NCBI RefSeq assembly: GCF_000974425.1
Contig: NZ_CP010429.1
Coordinates: 1,550,001-1,614,000, forward strand
Direction: 5' to 3'
DNA: 64,000 nucleotides
Origin: Spirosoma radiotolerans
Lineage (GTDB): Bacteria; Bacteroidota; Bacteroidia; Cytophagales; Spirosomataceae
The position numbers and the translations under genes were made by a program. Shown here piece by piece: positions 1 to 7,620 of the stretch. Within the stretch, counting starts at the first letter, position 1, and the number at the start of each line of letters is the position of its first letter. The notes under the pieces were generated by a model. That model saw only the letters and a program-made list of their open reading frames with translations, did no database searches and was not told the DNA's origin.

Positions 1-1107
1 CCCGCTGGTAATCAGCCCGACCTGGTGGTAGCGGCCATTCGGACAACACCCGAGTCGCCTTCGGTTCGGGAGGGAGCCCGTATTTTTGTGGACGTTACCA
101 ACGCTGGGGGCGTGGCCATTCCGGCCGGGACCGTTATTCCGATGTCTGTCCGAATTGAAGGCCCAAAGGGTAATCTGGAAGGTGCCAAGATCAACTTTGT
201 GAGTGTGACGCACGATACCGGCATCAAACCCGGTGAAACGGTAACCATCAGCAAGTCGAATAACGGCCCCTGGGTTGGCGACATGGGCGTACTGTTTGAG
301 CGCCCCGGTGACTACACGATCTCCGTTATGCTCGACCGGGAAAACGCCATTGCCGAAAGCAACGAACAGAACAACAACGCGACCCATACGCTCGTTTACC
401 GTGCCCCGCAAAGCCTGAGTGCTTATGCGCTGGAGCGGGCCACGCGCAGCTATGCGTCCGTAGCGCCTGTCGACTCGATTGTTGCCTTGCTGCGGCAAAG
501 CCAAAAACTGGGGTCTATTCAGGGCGAAGCCATTATGAAAGGGGTTTTGGAGGGTTGGAACATGAAGCAGACGGCTCAAGTCCGGGATGCGGATAAGACA
601 TTTCTGGCTAGCCTGACGAATACCGTATCGACCGATAACCGCGAACGGCTAGCCCGCCTATATGAAGTATGGGGCTTGGCCAAAACCGAACCCACCGATC
701 CCAATGTAGAAGTCGTTCGGATGAAAACGGTTCGGGAAGAAATGCGCTTTGACAAGAAAGAGTTTACCGTGACAGCCGGTAAACAAGTTGAGATCGTATT
801 GGAAAATCCCGATGCCATGCAGCATAATCTGGTCATTGGCAAACAAAAGAGCATGGAGATTATTGGAGCCGCTGCCGACAAACTGATTACGGCCAAAGAT
901 GGTGCTGAAAAGAACTATGTGCCCTCGATAGCGCAGATCATTGCGGCCACGCCGTTGGTGAACCCGGACCAAACGTACCGGCTGAAATTCACCGCGCCCG
1001 CTACGCCTGGTGATTACCCATTCGTATGCACATTTCCCGGCCACTGGCGGATGATGAATGGCATTATGAAAGTGACAAAAGCCCCTGTAGGCATAAGCGC
1101 CAAATAA
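1..1107 (+). CDS. C-terminal part of a secreted protein with CARDB and azurin-like copper domains (5' truncated)
   Basis: The reading frame is open to the left edge of the window, so this is the last 368 residues of a larger protein; an internal GTG at 25 is not a credible start. Visible residues about 7-125 form a CARDB-like beta-sandwich (DLVVAAIRTTPESPSVREG and the SNEQNNNATHT end). A helical stretch follows. The last ~120 residues look like a plastocyanin/azurin cupredoxin with candidate copper ligands His in AMQHNLVI, Cys in FVCTFPGHW, the following His, and Met in RMMNG. In Cytophagales such tails are found on large membrane-bound dehydrogenase/heme proteins, so an electron-transfer role at the cell surface is inferred. 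The missing N-terminus prevents a firmer call. Confidence 0.8.
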   Translation, partial: PAGNQPDLVVAAIRTTPESPSVREGARIFVDVTNAGGVAIPAGTVIPMSVRIEGPKGNLEGAKINFVSVTHDTGIKPGETVTISKSNNGPWVGDMGVLFERPGDYTISVMLDRENAIAESNEQNNNATHTLVYRAPQSLSAYALERATRSYASVAPVDSIVALLRQSQKLGSIQGEAIMKGVLEGWNMKQTAQVRDADKTFLASLTNTVSTDNRERLARLYEVWGLAKTEPTDPNVEVVRMKTVREEMRFDKKEFTVTAGKQVEIVLENPDAMQHNLVIGKQKSMEIIGAAADKLITAKDGAEKNYVPSIAQIIAATPLVNPDQTYRLKFTAPATPGDYPFVCTFPGHWRMMNGIMKVTKAPVGISAK

Positions 1108-1119
1108 CCTACACCGTTT

Positions 1120-1165
1120 AAAAGACAACGGGCAGCCATCGAATGATGGCTGCCCGTTGTCTTTT
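1120..1165. terminator. Bidirectional Rho-independent terminator
   Basis: A perfect 21-bp inverted repeat (1120-1140 and 1145-1165) with a 4-nt loop. It begins with AAAA and ends with TTTT, so it can act on either strand. It lies between the convergent ends of the copper-domain gene and the histidine kinase gene. Confidence 0.9.
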
Positions 1166-1205
1166 AACAGGCCTGTAATCAGGTGGCTGTTGGCCTTGTC
1201 AGATT

Positions 1206-2108
1206 TTAGCCAGAAGTGGGAGGTAAAATAGAGGGTGGCGGAATTTGAATGATAAACTCACTACCTTTTCCCTGTTCACTTTTTACCCATACGGTCCAGT
1301 TATGCGACTGAACGATTCGCTGCACATAACTGAGTCCTAATCCGAAGCCTTTGACACTCGCCTGGCTGCGGTCATGAACCCGAAAAAAAGGCTGAAAAAT
1401 CTGAGAAATTAATTTGGCTGGAATTCCAACGCCTTCATCGCGGACGGCGATGGTCAGGCCATCCTGATCGGCTCGGGTCCGAATCATGATGCGAGGCTGA
1501 TCCGAACTGTATTTTACGGCGTTATCGAGCAGATTGTACAGCACATTTGTTAAATGAAGCCGGTCGGCCAGAATGTGCGAGTCTGCGTCGAGCAGCCTCA
1601 GCGTCAGGTATTCACCATGTCGTTCGGCTACTGAGTGAAGCAGTTGATGGAGTTGAATGGGCTCCAGGTTAAGCGTTAGCGTGTTGCGGTCAGCGCGAGC
1701 CAGAGTCAGCATCGTTTCAACCTGGTGTTGCAGCCGCTCTGTTTCCTCCCGAATGATGCGGACGTATTTTTCAGTTCGTTCAGGCTGATTACGGGCAATA
1801 GGAGAATCCAGAATATCGGCGGCCATTCGAATGGCCGTAATGGGTGTCTGGAATTCGTGGACAATTGAATGCAGAACTTCTGTTTGTACCACGGATCGCT
1901 GCCGTCGGCGCAGCCACCACCATAGCCCATAGCCTGCCAGTGTTTGCAAAGCTAAAGCCAGGGCAAACAGGATGAGCCATTCAGATGATGGATTGCCTGT
2001 AGGGTCGGTTGTTGACAGCGACAGCCAGCTTCTAAACCCACAGCCAGCTGTGAGTATCAACACAAAAGCGAATATTGATAGAGGAACGGCAGTTGAACGG
2101 TAAGGCAT
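1206..2108 (-). CDS. Sensor histidine kinase, two transmembrane segments
   Basis: This 300-residue protein has two hydrophobic segments in the first ~70 residues (residues 8-25 and 43-63) with almost no periplasmic sensor domain between them. It then has a HisKA dimerisation domain with the phospho-acceptor His near residue 84 in HEFQTPITAIR, and a HATPase_c domain with N box (NLLDNAVKYS), G1 box (DEGVGI), F box (FQPFFRV) and G2 box (GFGLGLSYV). The H-box reads HEF where most relatives have HEL. No response regulator gene adjoins it on either side, so it is an orphan kinase in this window. Signal and partner are unknown. Confidence 0.92.
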   Translation of the reverse strand: MPYRSTAVPLSIFAFVLILTAGCGFRSWLSLSTTDPTGNPSSEWLILFALALALQTLAGYGLWWWLRRRQRSVVQTEVLHSIVHEFQTPITAIRMAADILDSPIARNQPERTEKYVRIIREETERLQHQVETMLTLARADRNTLTLNLEPIQLHQLLHSVAERHGEYLTLRLLDADSHILADRLHLTNVLYNLLDNAVKYSSDQPRIMIRTRADQDGLTIAVRDEGVGIPAKLISQIFQPFFRVHDRSQASVKGFGLGLSYVQRIVQSHNWTVWVKSEQGKGSEFIIQIPPPSILPPTSG

Positions 2109-2250
2109 AAAGCCGTCTTAAATTAGATTAATCGTCTGTTCGGGATTAAGTAAGGACTAGTATCATAAGCAGATATAGCCTATAGTAGACGAGGTCTCAT
2201 TGTAAATGTCACACTAAGATGCCTATAAAAATAATAGGCTACAACAAAAA

Positions 2251-2269
2251 TGCCCGCGAAAAGCGGGCA
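2251..2269 (-). terminator. Rho-independent terminator of the histone H1-like gene
   Basis: TGCCCGC / GCGGGCA stem of 7 bp with a 5-nt loop. On the minus strand it is followed by TTTTTG. It sits 31 nt beyond the stop codon of the lysine-rich protein gene. Confidence 0.8.
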
Positions 2270-2299
2270 CTCAATAAATAGTGATTGTACTGAATGGTA

Positions 2300-2776
2300 C
2301 TAGGCGTTTTCTTCCGGGGTTGCTACGGGTGCCGCAACAGGATTGGTCGCTTTAGCGGCTGCTGGGCGGGTCGTTTTTGGGGCGGCTGGTTTTGCGGCCG
2401 TTGATTGGGTGCGTGCTGGGCGGGAAGTTGTTTTCGGCGCTGGTGCTTTTGTCGCGGTGTCAACCGCTTCAGAAACGAGTGCAACGGCTTTCTTGGCGGT
2501 ACGTTTAGCGTTTTTCTCGGCTTTTTGGGCGTTTTTCTTCGCTTTAGACGCTTCTTTTTTTAATTTCTTTTCGCTCGACTTCACTGGCTTAGCCACCTTC
2601 TTTTCGGCCTTCTGCATCAGTTTAGCTAATTTTTTGGCTAGTTTATCCGCCGATTTCTCGATGGATTTTTTCATTTTTTTTGTAGCCTCACCCGCTTCGC
2701 TGAGCTTGGTTTGAATCGAACTGGCGATATCGGATGCCAGCGATTTGTGTTTGGTTTTTGCCGTTTTGTTTGCCAT
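2300..2776 (-). CDS. Lysine/alanine-rich histone H1-like protein
   Basis: The protein is 158 residues and very basic. Residues ~30-100 are a run of K-K and A-K motifs (KKMKKSIEK, KKLAKLMQKAEKKVAKPVK), and the tail is rich in Ala, Pro, Thr and Lys (KAPAPKTTSRPARTQ, AAKPAAPKTTRPAAAK). This resembles eukaryotic H1 tails and the AlgP/Hc1-type bacterial histone-like proteins, so nucleoid binding is inferred. I chose the ATG at 2776 (MANKTAKTKHKS) because upstream in-frame codons encode a hydrophobic stretch unlike the rest. Composition is the only evidence, since low-complexity basic proteins arise repeatedly. Confidence 0.75.
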   Translation of the reverse strand: MANKTAKTKHKSLASDIASSIQTKLSEAGEATKKMKKSIEKSADKLAKKLAKLMQKAEKKVAKPVKSSEKKLKKEASKAKKNAQKAEKNAKRTAKKAVALVSEAVDTATKAPAPKTTSRPARTQSTAAKPAAPKTTRPAAAKATNPVAAPVATPEENA

Positions 2777-2851
2777 TTGACTTGAAAGAAAAAAATTTAC
2801 AAATAAATACGGTTTTTTAGTGACAATCAAAAGTCTAATGTTAAGTTTTTG

Positions 2852-3382
2852 TTACATTTTCTGGAGAAAGTCCCAGCAAATAATCCCGGCTGTGACAGCA
2901 ATATTCAGCGAATGCTTGGTGCCATACTGGGGAATTTCGAGCACCAGATCCGCCAGTTGAATGATCTCCTCCCGAACGCCCGTTACCTCATTACCCAACA
3001 CAAACGCATAGGGTTTGTTTGACTCAGGGACAAAATCGGCCAGTGACGTACTGCCTTCAGCCTGCTCCACAGCGGCTACCAGCCAACCGTTGGCCTGGAG
3101 TTGTTTAACAAGCGTAATGACATCGGGCACGTGTTGCCAGGCAACCGACTCTGTAGCGCCAAGCGCTGTCTTGGTAATATCGCGGTGGGGCGGCTGCCCG
3201 GTGATGCCACCCAGGTAAAGTTTCTGAGCCCGAAAGGCATCGGCCGTACGAAAGACCGAGCCTACATTGTTCAGGCTACGGATGTCATCTAAGATCAGGC
3301 AGTACGGAAATTTTTCAACGTCTTTGAAATCAGAAACCGATAGCCGGTTGAGTTCGTCAAGAGCGAGTTTGCGGAGAGGCAT
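2852..3382 (-). CDS. TrmH/SpoU-family RNA 2'-O-methyltransferase
   Basis: A 176-residue SPOUT methyltransferase that consists of the catalytic domain alone. Motif 1 is DDIRSLNNVGSVFRTADAF (residues ~31-49), motif 2 is VLGNEVTGVREEII (~128-141) and motif 3 is GTKHSLNIAVTAGII (~154-168), which together form the trefoil-knot S-adenosylmethionine site. The family methylates the ribose 2'-OH of tRNA or rRNA. The exact target cannot be read from the sequence. It is a single gene with 75 nt to the downstream histone-like gene. Confidence 0.93.
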   Translation of the reverse strand: MPLRKLALDELNRLSVSDFKDVEKFPYCLILDDIRSLNNVGSVFRTADAFRAQKLYLGGITGQPPHRDITKTALGATESVAWQHVPDVITLVKQLQANGWLVAAVEQAEGSTSLADFVPESNKPYAFVLGNEVTGVREEIIQLADLVLEIPQYGTKHSLNIAVTAGIICWDFLQKM

Positions 3383-3438
3383 TAGGTGTAGTTAAATGGA
3401 AACTAAGTTGTAAAGAACGGAAGAAGCTCGAAAATAGT

Positions 3439-3446
3439 TAGTTTTG
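3439..3446 (+). promoter_or_regulatory. Candidate Bacteroidota -7 promoter box for the PIN module
   Basis: TAGTTTTG matches TAnnTTTG and lies 29 nt before the ATG at 3475. The same extended string TAGTTTTGGGA occurs before the lasso cyclase gene. No clear -33 TTG at standard spacing. Confidence 0.45.
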
Positions 3447-3474
3447 GGAGTAGAGATCTATAATTAGCTGAACT

Positions 3475-3717
3475 ATGGTATCCGAAAATGCCCATGCTGG
3501 TAAGTTGACTGACTTACAAATCAGCTTGCTGCGTTTATTCGATCAAGGATTGAATCAGCAGCAGACATTAGAGATTCGTCGCTTGCTAATGAATCATTTT
3601 TCCAGTCAACTCACGGAAGAGGTAAATCGTGCAGTAGAGGAAAAAGGGTATACCGAAGATGACTTTCATCGGATGCTGGTTGATGACGACTTCCCCGTAA
3701 CCCGCAAAAAGAGTTGA
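3475..3717 (+). CDS. Small hypothetical protein, probable antitoxin partner of the PIN gene
   Basis: This 80-residue acidic, mainly helical protein ends in TRKKS. Its stop codon TGA (3715-3717) shares one base with the ATG of the PIN-domain gene, the tight coupling typical of toxin-antitoxin pairs. I recognise no named DNA-binding fold. A role as antitoxin is inferred from size, order and overlap only. Confidence 0.7.
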   Translation: MVSENAHAGKLTDLQISLLRLFDQGLNQQQTLEIRRLLMNHFSSQLTEEVNRAVEEKGYTEDDFHRMLVDDDFPVTRKKS

Positions 3718-4133
3718 TGCGGGTTGTTATTGATACGAACTGCCTACGGGCTTCTATTCCCCCGAAGAGTCCTTTCTATGACCTTTATCGCTCTTTTGAA
3801 GAAGGGTTATTTACCTGGTATGTCAGTACAGAAATTTTACTGGAGTATGAGGAGATCCTTAGCTTGACGTACTCTGAGCTGACGGCCCATCTTGTCCTGC
3901 ACACATTAACTGTAGCCCCGAACATCGTTTTTGCCGAACCATTCTACCGGTGGGAGCTCATTGAAAGTGACCCGGATGATAATAAATTTTCGGATTTAGC
4001 TATTGGTGTCAATGCCGATTATCTTGTCAGTAATGACAAGGATTACGCCATTCTTGAGAGAATCAGTTTTCCTTCATTAACCGTTATCAGTCTTCAGGAA
4101 TTTTTAGCATTACTACGAGGTGTGGATAACTAA
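3717..4133 (+). CDS. PIN-domain toxin-like ribonuclease
   Basis: The 138-residue protein belongs to the PIN family annotated as a putative toxin component (COG1569-type). Visible acidic residues are Asp6 in VVIDTNCLR, Glu in STEILLEYEEIL, and the C-terminal SDPDDNKFSDLAI and VSNDKDY aspartates, which would form the Mg2+-binding nuclease site. I start at ATG 3717, because a TTG one codon earlier lies inside the overlap with the upstream gene. With its 80-residue partner it probably forms a type II toxin-antitoxin module in which the toxin cleaves RNA. Confidence 0.88.
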   Translation: MRVVIDTNCLRASIPPKSPFYDLYRSFEEGLFTWYVSTEILLEYEEILSLTYSELTAHLVLHTLTVAPNIVFAEPFYRWELIESDPDDNKFSDLAIGVNADYLVSNDKDYAILERISFPSLTVISLQEFLALLRGVDN

Positions 4134-4251
4134 AATGCTGTTGTGTACGGCTTCGTATTGAAATGGGTAAACGCGGGCTATATCAATAATTAGGCTAAGA
4201 TAATTGTTCCGTCTCTTTGCTTTTGGTCTCGTTTTTCCCCTGAAAAATCAC

Positions 4252-4259
4252 TATTTTTG
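4252..4259 (+). promoter_or_regulatory. Candidate -7 promoter box for mutS
   Basis: TATTTTTG fits TAnnTTTG, with a TTTG at 4222-4225 as a loosely spaced -33 element. Transcription would begin at about 4264. That excludes the in-frame TTG at 4257 as start codon and favours the GTG at 4284. Confidence 0.55.
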
Positions 4260-4283
4260 TTAACGACAATCCAACGAAAATCA

Positions 4284-6959
4284 GTGAAATCAGCCACCGC
4301 AGCAAAGCCACAAGTCAAGAAAAACGAAACGCCCCTCAACCGACAATACAACCAGATTAAAGCCAAATATCCCGGCGCGCTGCTGCTTTTCCGTGTCGGT
4401 GATTTCTACGAAACCTTCGGCGAAGATGCCGTTCGGGCCAGCAAGATTCTGGGCATCACCCTGACCAAACGAAACAACGGCGGATCGAATGAAGAACTGG
4501 CTGGCTTTCCCCATCACTCTCTCGATACCCACCTGCCTAAACTCGTTCGGGCGGGCGAGCGGGTTGCCATTTGTGACCAACTGGAAGACCCGTCGGTGGC
4601 AAAAGGAATCGTTCGGCGCGGGGTTACCGAACTGGTAACGCCCGGTGTTTCATTCAACGACAATGTGCTCGATACCCGGCGTAATAATTACCTGGCTGCG
4701 GTCCATTTTGGCAAGGGCAGTGCCGGTAATCCGGATGATCAGTTTGGTATCTCTTTTCTGGATATTTCAACCGGCGAATTTTTGGCATCGCAGGGAAATG
4801 CGGCTTATGTCGATAAACTGTTGCAAAGCTTCAATCCGTCGGAGGTGCTCTATTGCAAGCGTAATCGGCAGGAGTTCGGCTCCCTGTTTGGCGATAAATT
4901 TCACACCTATACGCTCGAAGACTGGGCGTTTACGTATGACTTCGGGTACAACTTTCTGAAGCAGCATTTTCAGACGACCTCTCTCAAAGGATTTGGTATT
5001 GATGGGTTGCCCGACGGGATCATTGCCGCTGGTGTCATTCTGCACTACCTGAACGAAACAGAGCACAAGGACCTTCAGCACATAACCCGCGTAACCCGGC
5101 TCGAAGAAGACCGGTATGTTTGGCTGGATCGCTTCACCATCCGCAACCTCGAACTGACGACCGCCCAGCAGGAGGGAGGCATTCCATTGATTCAGATTCT
5201 CGACCAGACGGTTACGCCGATGGGCGCTCGACTGCTGCGCAAGTGGCTCAACCTGCCACTCAAGGAGAAAGCCCTGATCGACGAACGACTCAATATGGTT
5301 GAACTCCTCGTCAACGACATCGACCTGGCCGATACGATGGTAAACCACTTGCGGCAAATCGGCGATCTGGAGCGTCTGGTCTCGAAGGTGGCCGTACGGC
5401 GTATCAGCCCGCGTGAGCTGCTGCAACTGAAACGGTCGTTGCAGCATGTGCTGCCCATCAAAGAGTTATTGATTACGGCGCTGAGCCAGCATGAATCGCC
5501 TGGCCTTCACGCAGGATCCCTTAAAAAGTATGCGGATCAGTTGAATCCGGTTTCGTTCCTGCTCGACCGTATTGAAACGGAACTGCGCGAAGATCCACCG
5601 ACACTCGCCAACCAGGGCGGCATGATCAAGCCGGGAATCAATGCGGAGCTGGATGAACTAACCGCGATTGCCTATTCGGGAAAAGATTACCTGCTGCAAT
5701 TGCAGGAGCGCGAAGTGCAGCGGACGGGCATAAGCTCGCTCAAAATAGCGTATAACAAAGTGTTCGGGTATTACCTGGAGGTGACCCATGCGCACAAAAA
5801 CCGCGTCCCTGACGATTGGATTCGGAAACAGACGCTGGTGAATGCAGAGCGTTACATCACCCCGGAACTCAAAGAATACGAAGATAAAATTCTGAACGCC
5901 GAGGAGCAGATCTTCCAGATCGAAGCCCGGATGTTCAACGACATGGTGATTGCGGCCGGTGAGTACGTAGGGGCCATTCAGCAAAATGCCCGGGTGCTGT
6001 CGGTGCTGGATGTGCTGGCTTCGTTTGGCCGGGTTGCGGTTAAAAATAAATACGTCCGACCGTCGATCAACGAAAGTAAAGTGCTGAATATCAAAGACGG
6101 AAGGCACCCGGTCATTGAGCAACAATTGCCCCCCGGCGAGCCGTATATTCCCAATGATATTTATCTGGACGACGAAACCCAGCAGATTATCATCATTACC
6201 GGGCCCAATATGGCCGGAAAGTCGGCGCTGTTGCGCCAAACGGCGCTGATTGTCCTGATGGCCCAGTCGGGTAGTTTTGTGCCTGCATCGGTAGCCGAAC
6301 TGGGGCTGGTCGACAAGATTTTTACGCGGGTAGGGGCGTCGGATAACCTCTCGCGGGGTGAAAGTACGTTTATGGTCGAAATGACTGAAACGGCCAGTAT
6401 TCTTAACAACCTGAGCGAACGAAGCCTGATTCTGATGGACGAAATCGGACGTGGTACGAGCACGTATGACGGCGTTTCGATTGCCTGGTCCATTACCGAA
6501 TACCTGCATAACAAAACAGATTGTCGACCGAAAACACTGTTTGCCACCCATTACCACGAACTAAACGACCTGGCAACGGACAACCCACGGATCAAAAATT
6601 ACAACGTCTCGGTGAAGGAGCTGGGTAACAAAGTGATCTTTTTGCGTAAGCTAAAAGAAGGCGGCTCAGAACATAGCTTTGGCATTCACGTAGCCCAGAT
6701 GGCCGGTATGCCCGCTCAGATCGTTAGCCGGGCCAATGAAATTCTGAAGCAGTTGGAGTCATCGCACCATCGGGAGAACAACCGGGAAAAAATTCGGGAA
6801 GCCGTGCCTCAGGAACGCGAACTGGCCCTGCGTATCATCGAGTCCGGCGATCCGAAATCCGAAGCAATTAAGGAAAAACTACGCACCATCGACGTAAATC
6901 GCCTGACACCCATCGAAGCCTTATTGAAGCTGAATGAACTGCTGAAAATGGCGGAGTAA
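4284..6959 (+). CDS. mutS: DNA mismatch repair protein MutS
   Basis: The 891-residue ATPase recognises mismatches. The N-terminal mismatch-reading motif FYE is in RVGDFYETFGEDA near residue 42. Connector, lever and clamp domains follow, then the C-terminal ABC-type ATPase with Walker A TGPNMAGKSALLRQ (~638), the signature STFMVEMTE, and Walker B LILMDEIGRGTS (~714) with FATHYHEL. Length is typical of the family. I start at GTG 4284, since the alternative TTG at 4257 overlaps a promoter-like TATTTTTG and would add nine residues without similarity. It acts with MutL, which is not in this window. A Rad52-family gene follows after 28 nt. Confidence 0.97.
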   Translation: MKSATAAKPQVKKNETPLNRQYNQIKAKYPGALLLFRVGDFYETFGEDAVRASKILGITLTKRNNGGSNEELAGFPHHSLDTHLPKLVRAGERVAICDQLEDPSVAKGIVRRGVTELVTPGVSFNDNVLDTRRNNYLAAVHFGKGSAGNPDDQFGISFLDISTGEFLASQGNAAYVDKLLQSFNPSEVLYCKRNRQEFGSLFGDKFHTYTLEDWAFTYDFGYNFLKQHFQTTSLKGFGIDGLPDGIIAAGVILHYLNETEHKDLQHITRVTRLEEDRYVWLDRFTIRNLELTTAQQEGGIPLIQILDQTVTPMGARLLRKWLNLPLKEKALIDERLNMVELLVNDIDLADTMVNHLRQIGDLERLVSKVAVRRISPRELLQLKRSLQHVLPIKELLITALSQHESPGLHAGSLKKYADQLNPVSFLLDRIETELREDPPTLANQGGMIKPGINAELDELTAIAYSGKDYLLQLQEREVQRTGISSLKIAYNKVFGYYLEVTHAHKNRVPDDWIRKQTLVNAERYITPELKEYEDKILNAEEQIFQIEARMFNDMVIAAGEYVGAIQQNARVLSVLDVLASFGRVAVKNKYVRPSINESKVLNIKDGRHPVIEQQLPPGEPYIPNDIYLDDETQQIIIITGPNMAGKSALLRQTALIVLMAQSGSFVPASVAELGLVDKIFTRVGASDNLSRGESTFMVEMTETASILNNLSERSLILMDEIGRGTSTYDGVSIAWSITEYLHNKTDCRPKTLFATHYHELNDLATDNPRIKNYNVSVKELGNKVIFLRKLKEGGSEHSFGIHVAQMAGMPAQIVSRANEILKQLESSHHRENNREKIREAVPQERELALRIIESGDPKSEAIKEKLRTIDVNRLTPIEALLKLNELLKMAE

Positions 6960-6987
6960 GTAAACCCAAGTAAACAACGAACAACTA

Positions 6988-7491
6988 ATGGAACTGAAAG
7001 CATTAACTGCTCCACTAACGGTACAGGAAATTGAATGGCGCGTGCAAAGCCAAACCAAAGATGGCCAGAAGATCATCGTCGTGCCGTACATTACCAATCG
7101 CTGCGTGATGCAGCGGTTCGACGACCAGTTTGGCTGGGCAGGCTGGCAGAATGAAATCAAGGAAATCGAAGGTGGATTTTTGTGCACCATCACGGCCATT
7201 TTGCCGGGTGGCGAGATTGTCCGGAAAACGGACGGGGCCAGCCGCACCAGCGTTGAACCCGTCAAAGGCGGCATCAGTGATGCCATGAAACGCTGTGCCG
7301 TTCAGTTTGGACTGGGCCGGGCGCTGTATGATTTTCCGAAAGTAATGATCGAGACAACGGACAAGTATATCCCCAATTGGGCCACGCCTTTGTTGGATAA
7401 GATGGTCGAGAAGATCAATTCAGGGGGCGTTGTGCGCGATGTTGTAGTCCTTAAACCCGAACACGCCAAACCAACGGCGAAAGCGGTGTAA
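6988..7491 (+). CDS. Rad52/Rad22-family single-strand annealing protein
   Basis: The 167-residue protein fits the Rad52/22 double-strand-break repair family: LKALTAPLTVQEIEWRVQ at the N-terminus, YITNRCVMQRFDDQFGWAGW in the middle, and KGGISDAMKRCAVQFGLGRALYD (in part), the conserved helix of the DNA-binding core. These proteins form rings that anneal complementary single strands, and in bacteria they are best known from phages. No phage gene surrounds it. It lies 28 nt after mutS on the same strand, with no terminator between them, so co-transcription is likely. Confidence 0.87.
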   Translation: MELKALTAPLTVQEIEWRVQSQTKDGQKIIVVPYITNRCVMQRFDDQFGWAGWQNEIKEIEGGFLCTITAILPGGEIVRKTDGASRTSVEPVKGGISDAMKRCAVQFGLGRALYDFPKVMIETTDKYIPNWATPLLDKMVEKINSGGVVRDVVVLKPEHAKPTAKAV

Positions 7492-7495
7492 ACCG

Positions 7496-7611
7496 GTTTA
7501 CGGTTTGTAGTGTACGGTTGAGTGTCCGTGGCCCGTGAGGACACGGGCCACGGATTCCTATCGTGCACCAGCAACCGTAAATCCCGGCGGAGAACCGCAC
7601 AAACCGTAAAC
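7496..7611. repeat. Intergenic palindromic element, copy 1
   Basis: Nested inverted repeats: outer 13-bp arms at 7496-7508 and 7599-7611, a second 8-bp pair at 7513-7520 and 7572-7579, and a central perfect 13-bp hairpin (7525-7537 and 7542-7554) with loop AGGA. The core CCGTG-AGGA-CACGG recurs near 21.3 and 62.1 kb, always in 3' intergenic space. It fills most of the gap between the Rad52-like and M28 genes. Confidence 0.8.
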
Positions 7612-7620
7612 TACATACCC

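Noticed and set aside
2343..2714. Long plus-strand reading frame opposite the histone-like gene, rich in Phe and Ala
   Set aside because: It is the antisense shadow of Lys/Ala codons. The minus-strand frame has a start, an upstream gap and a terminator.
3475..4133. Phage or genomic-island boundary at the PIN module and Rad52 gene
   Set aside because: No integrase, tRNA, direct repeats or structural phage genes were found between 3 and 8 kb.
5658..6557. A 299-codon minus-strand frame inside mutS
   Set aside because: Lies fully within the conserved MutS ATPase region; composition is that of an antisense frame with no motif.
7496..7611. CRISPR-like array
   Set aside because: Repeats are nested palindromes within one element rather than evenly spaced repeats with spacers.
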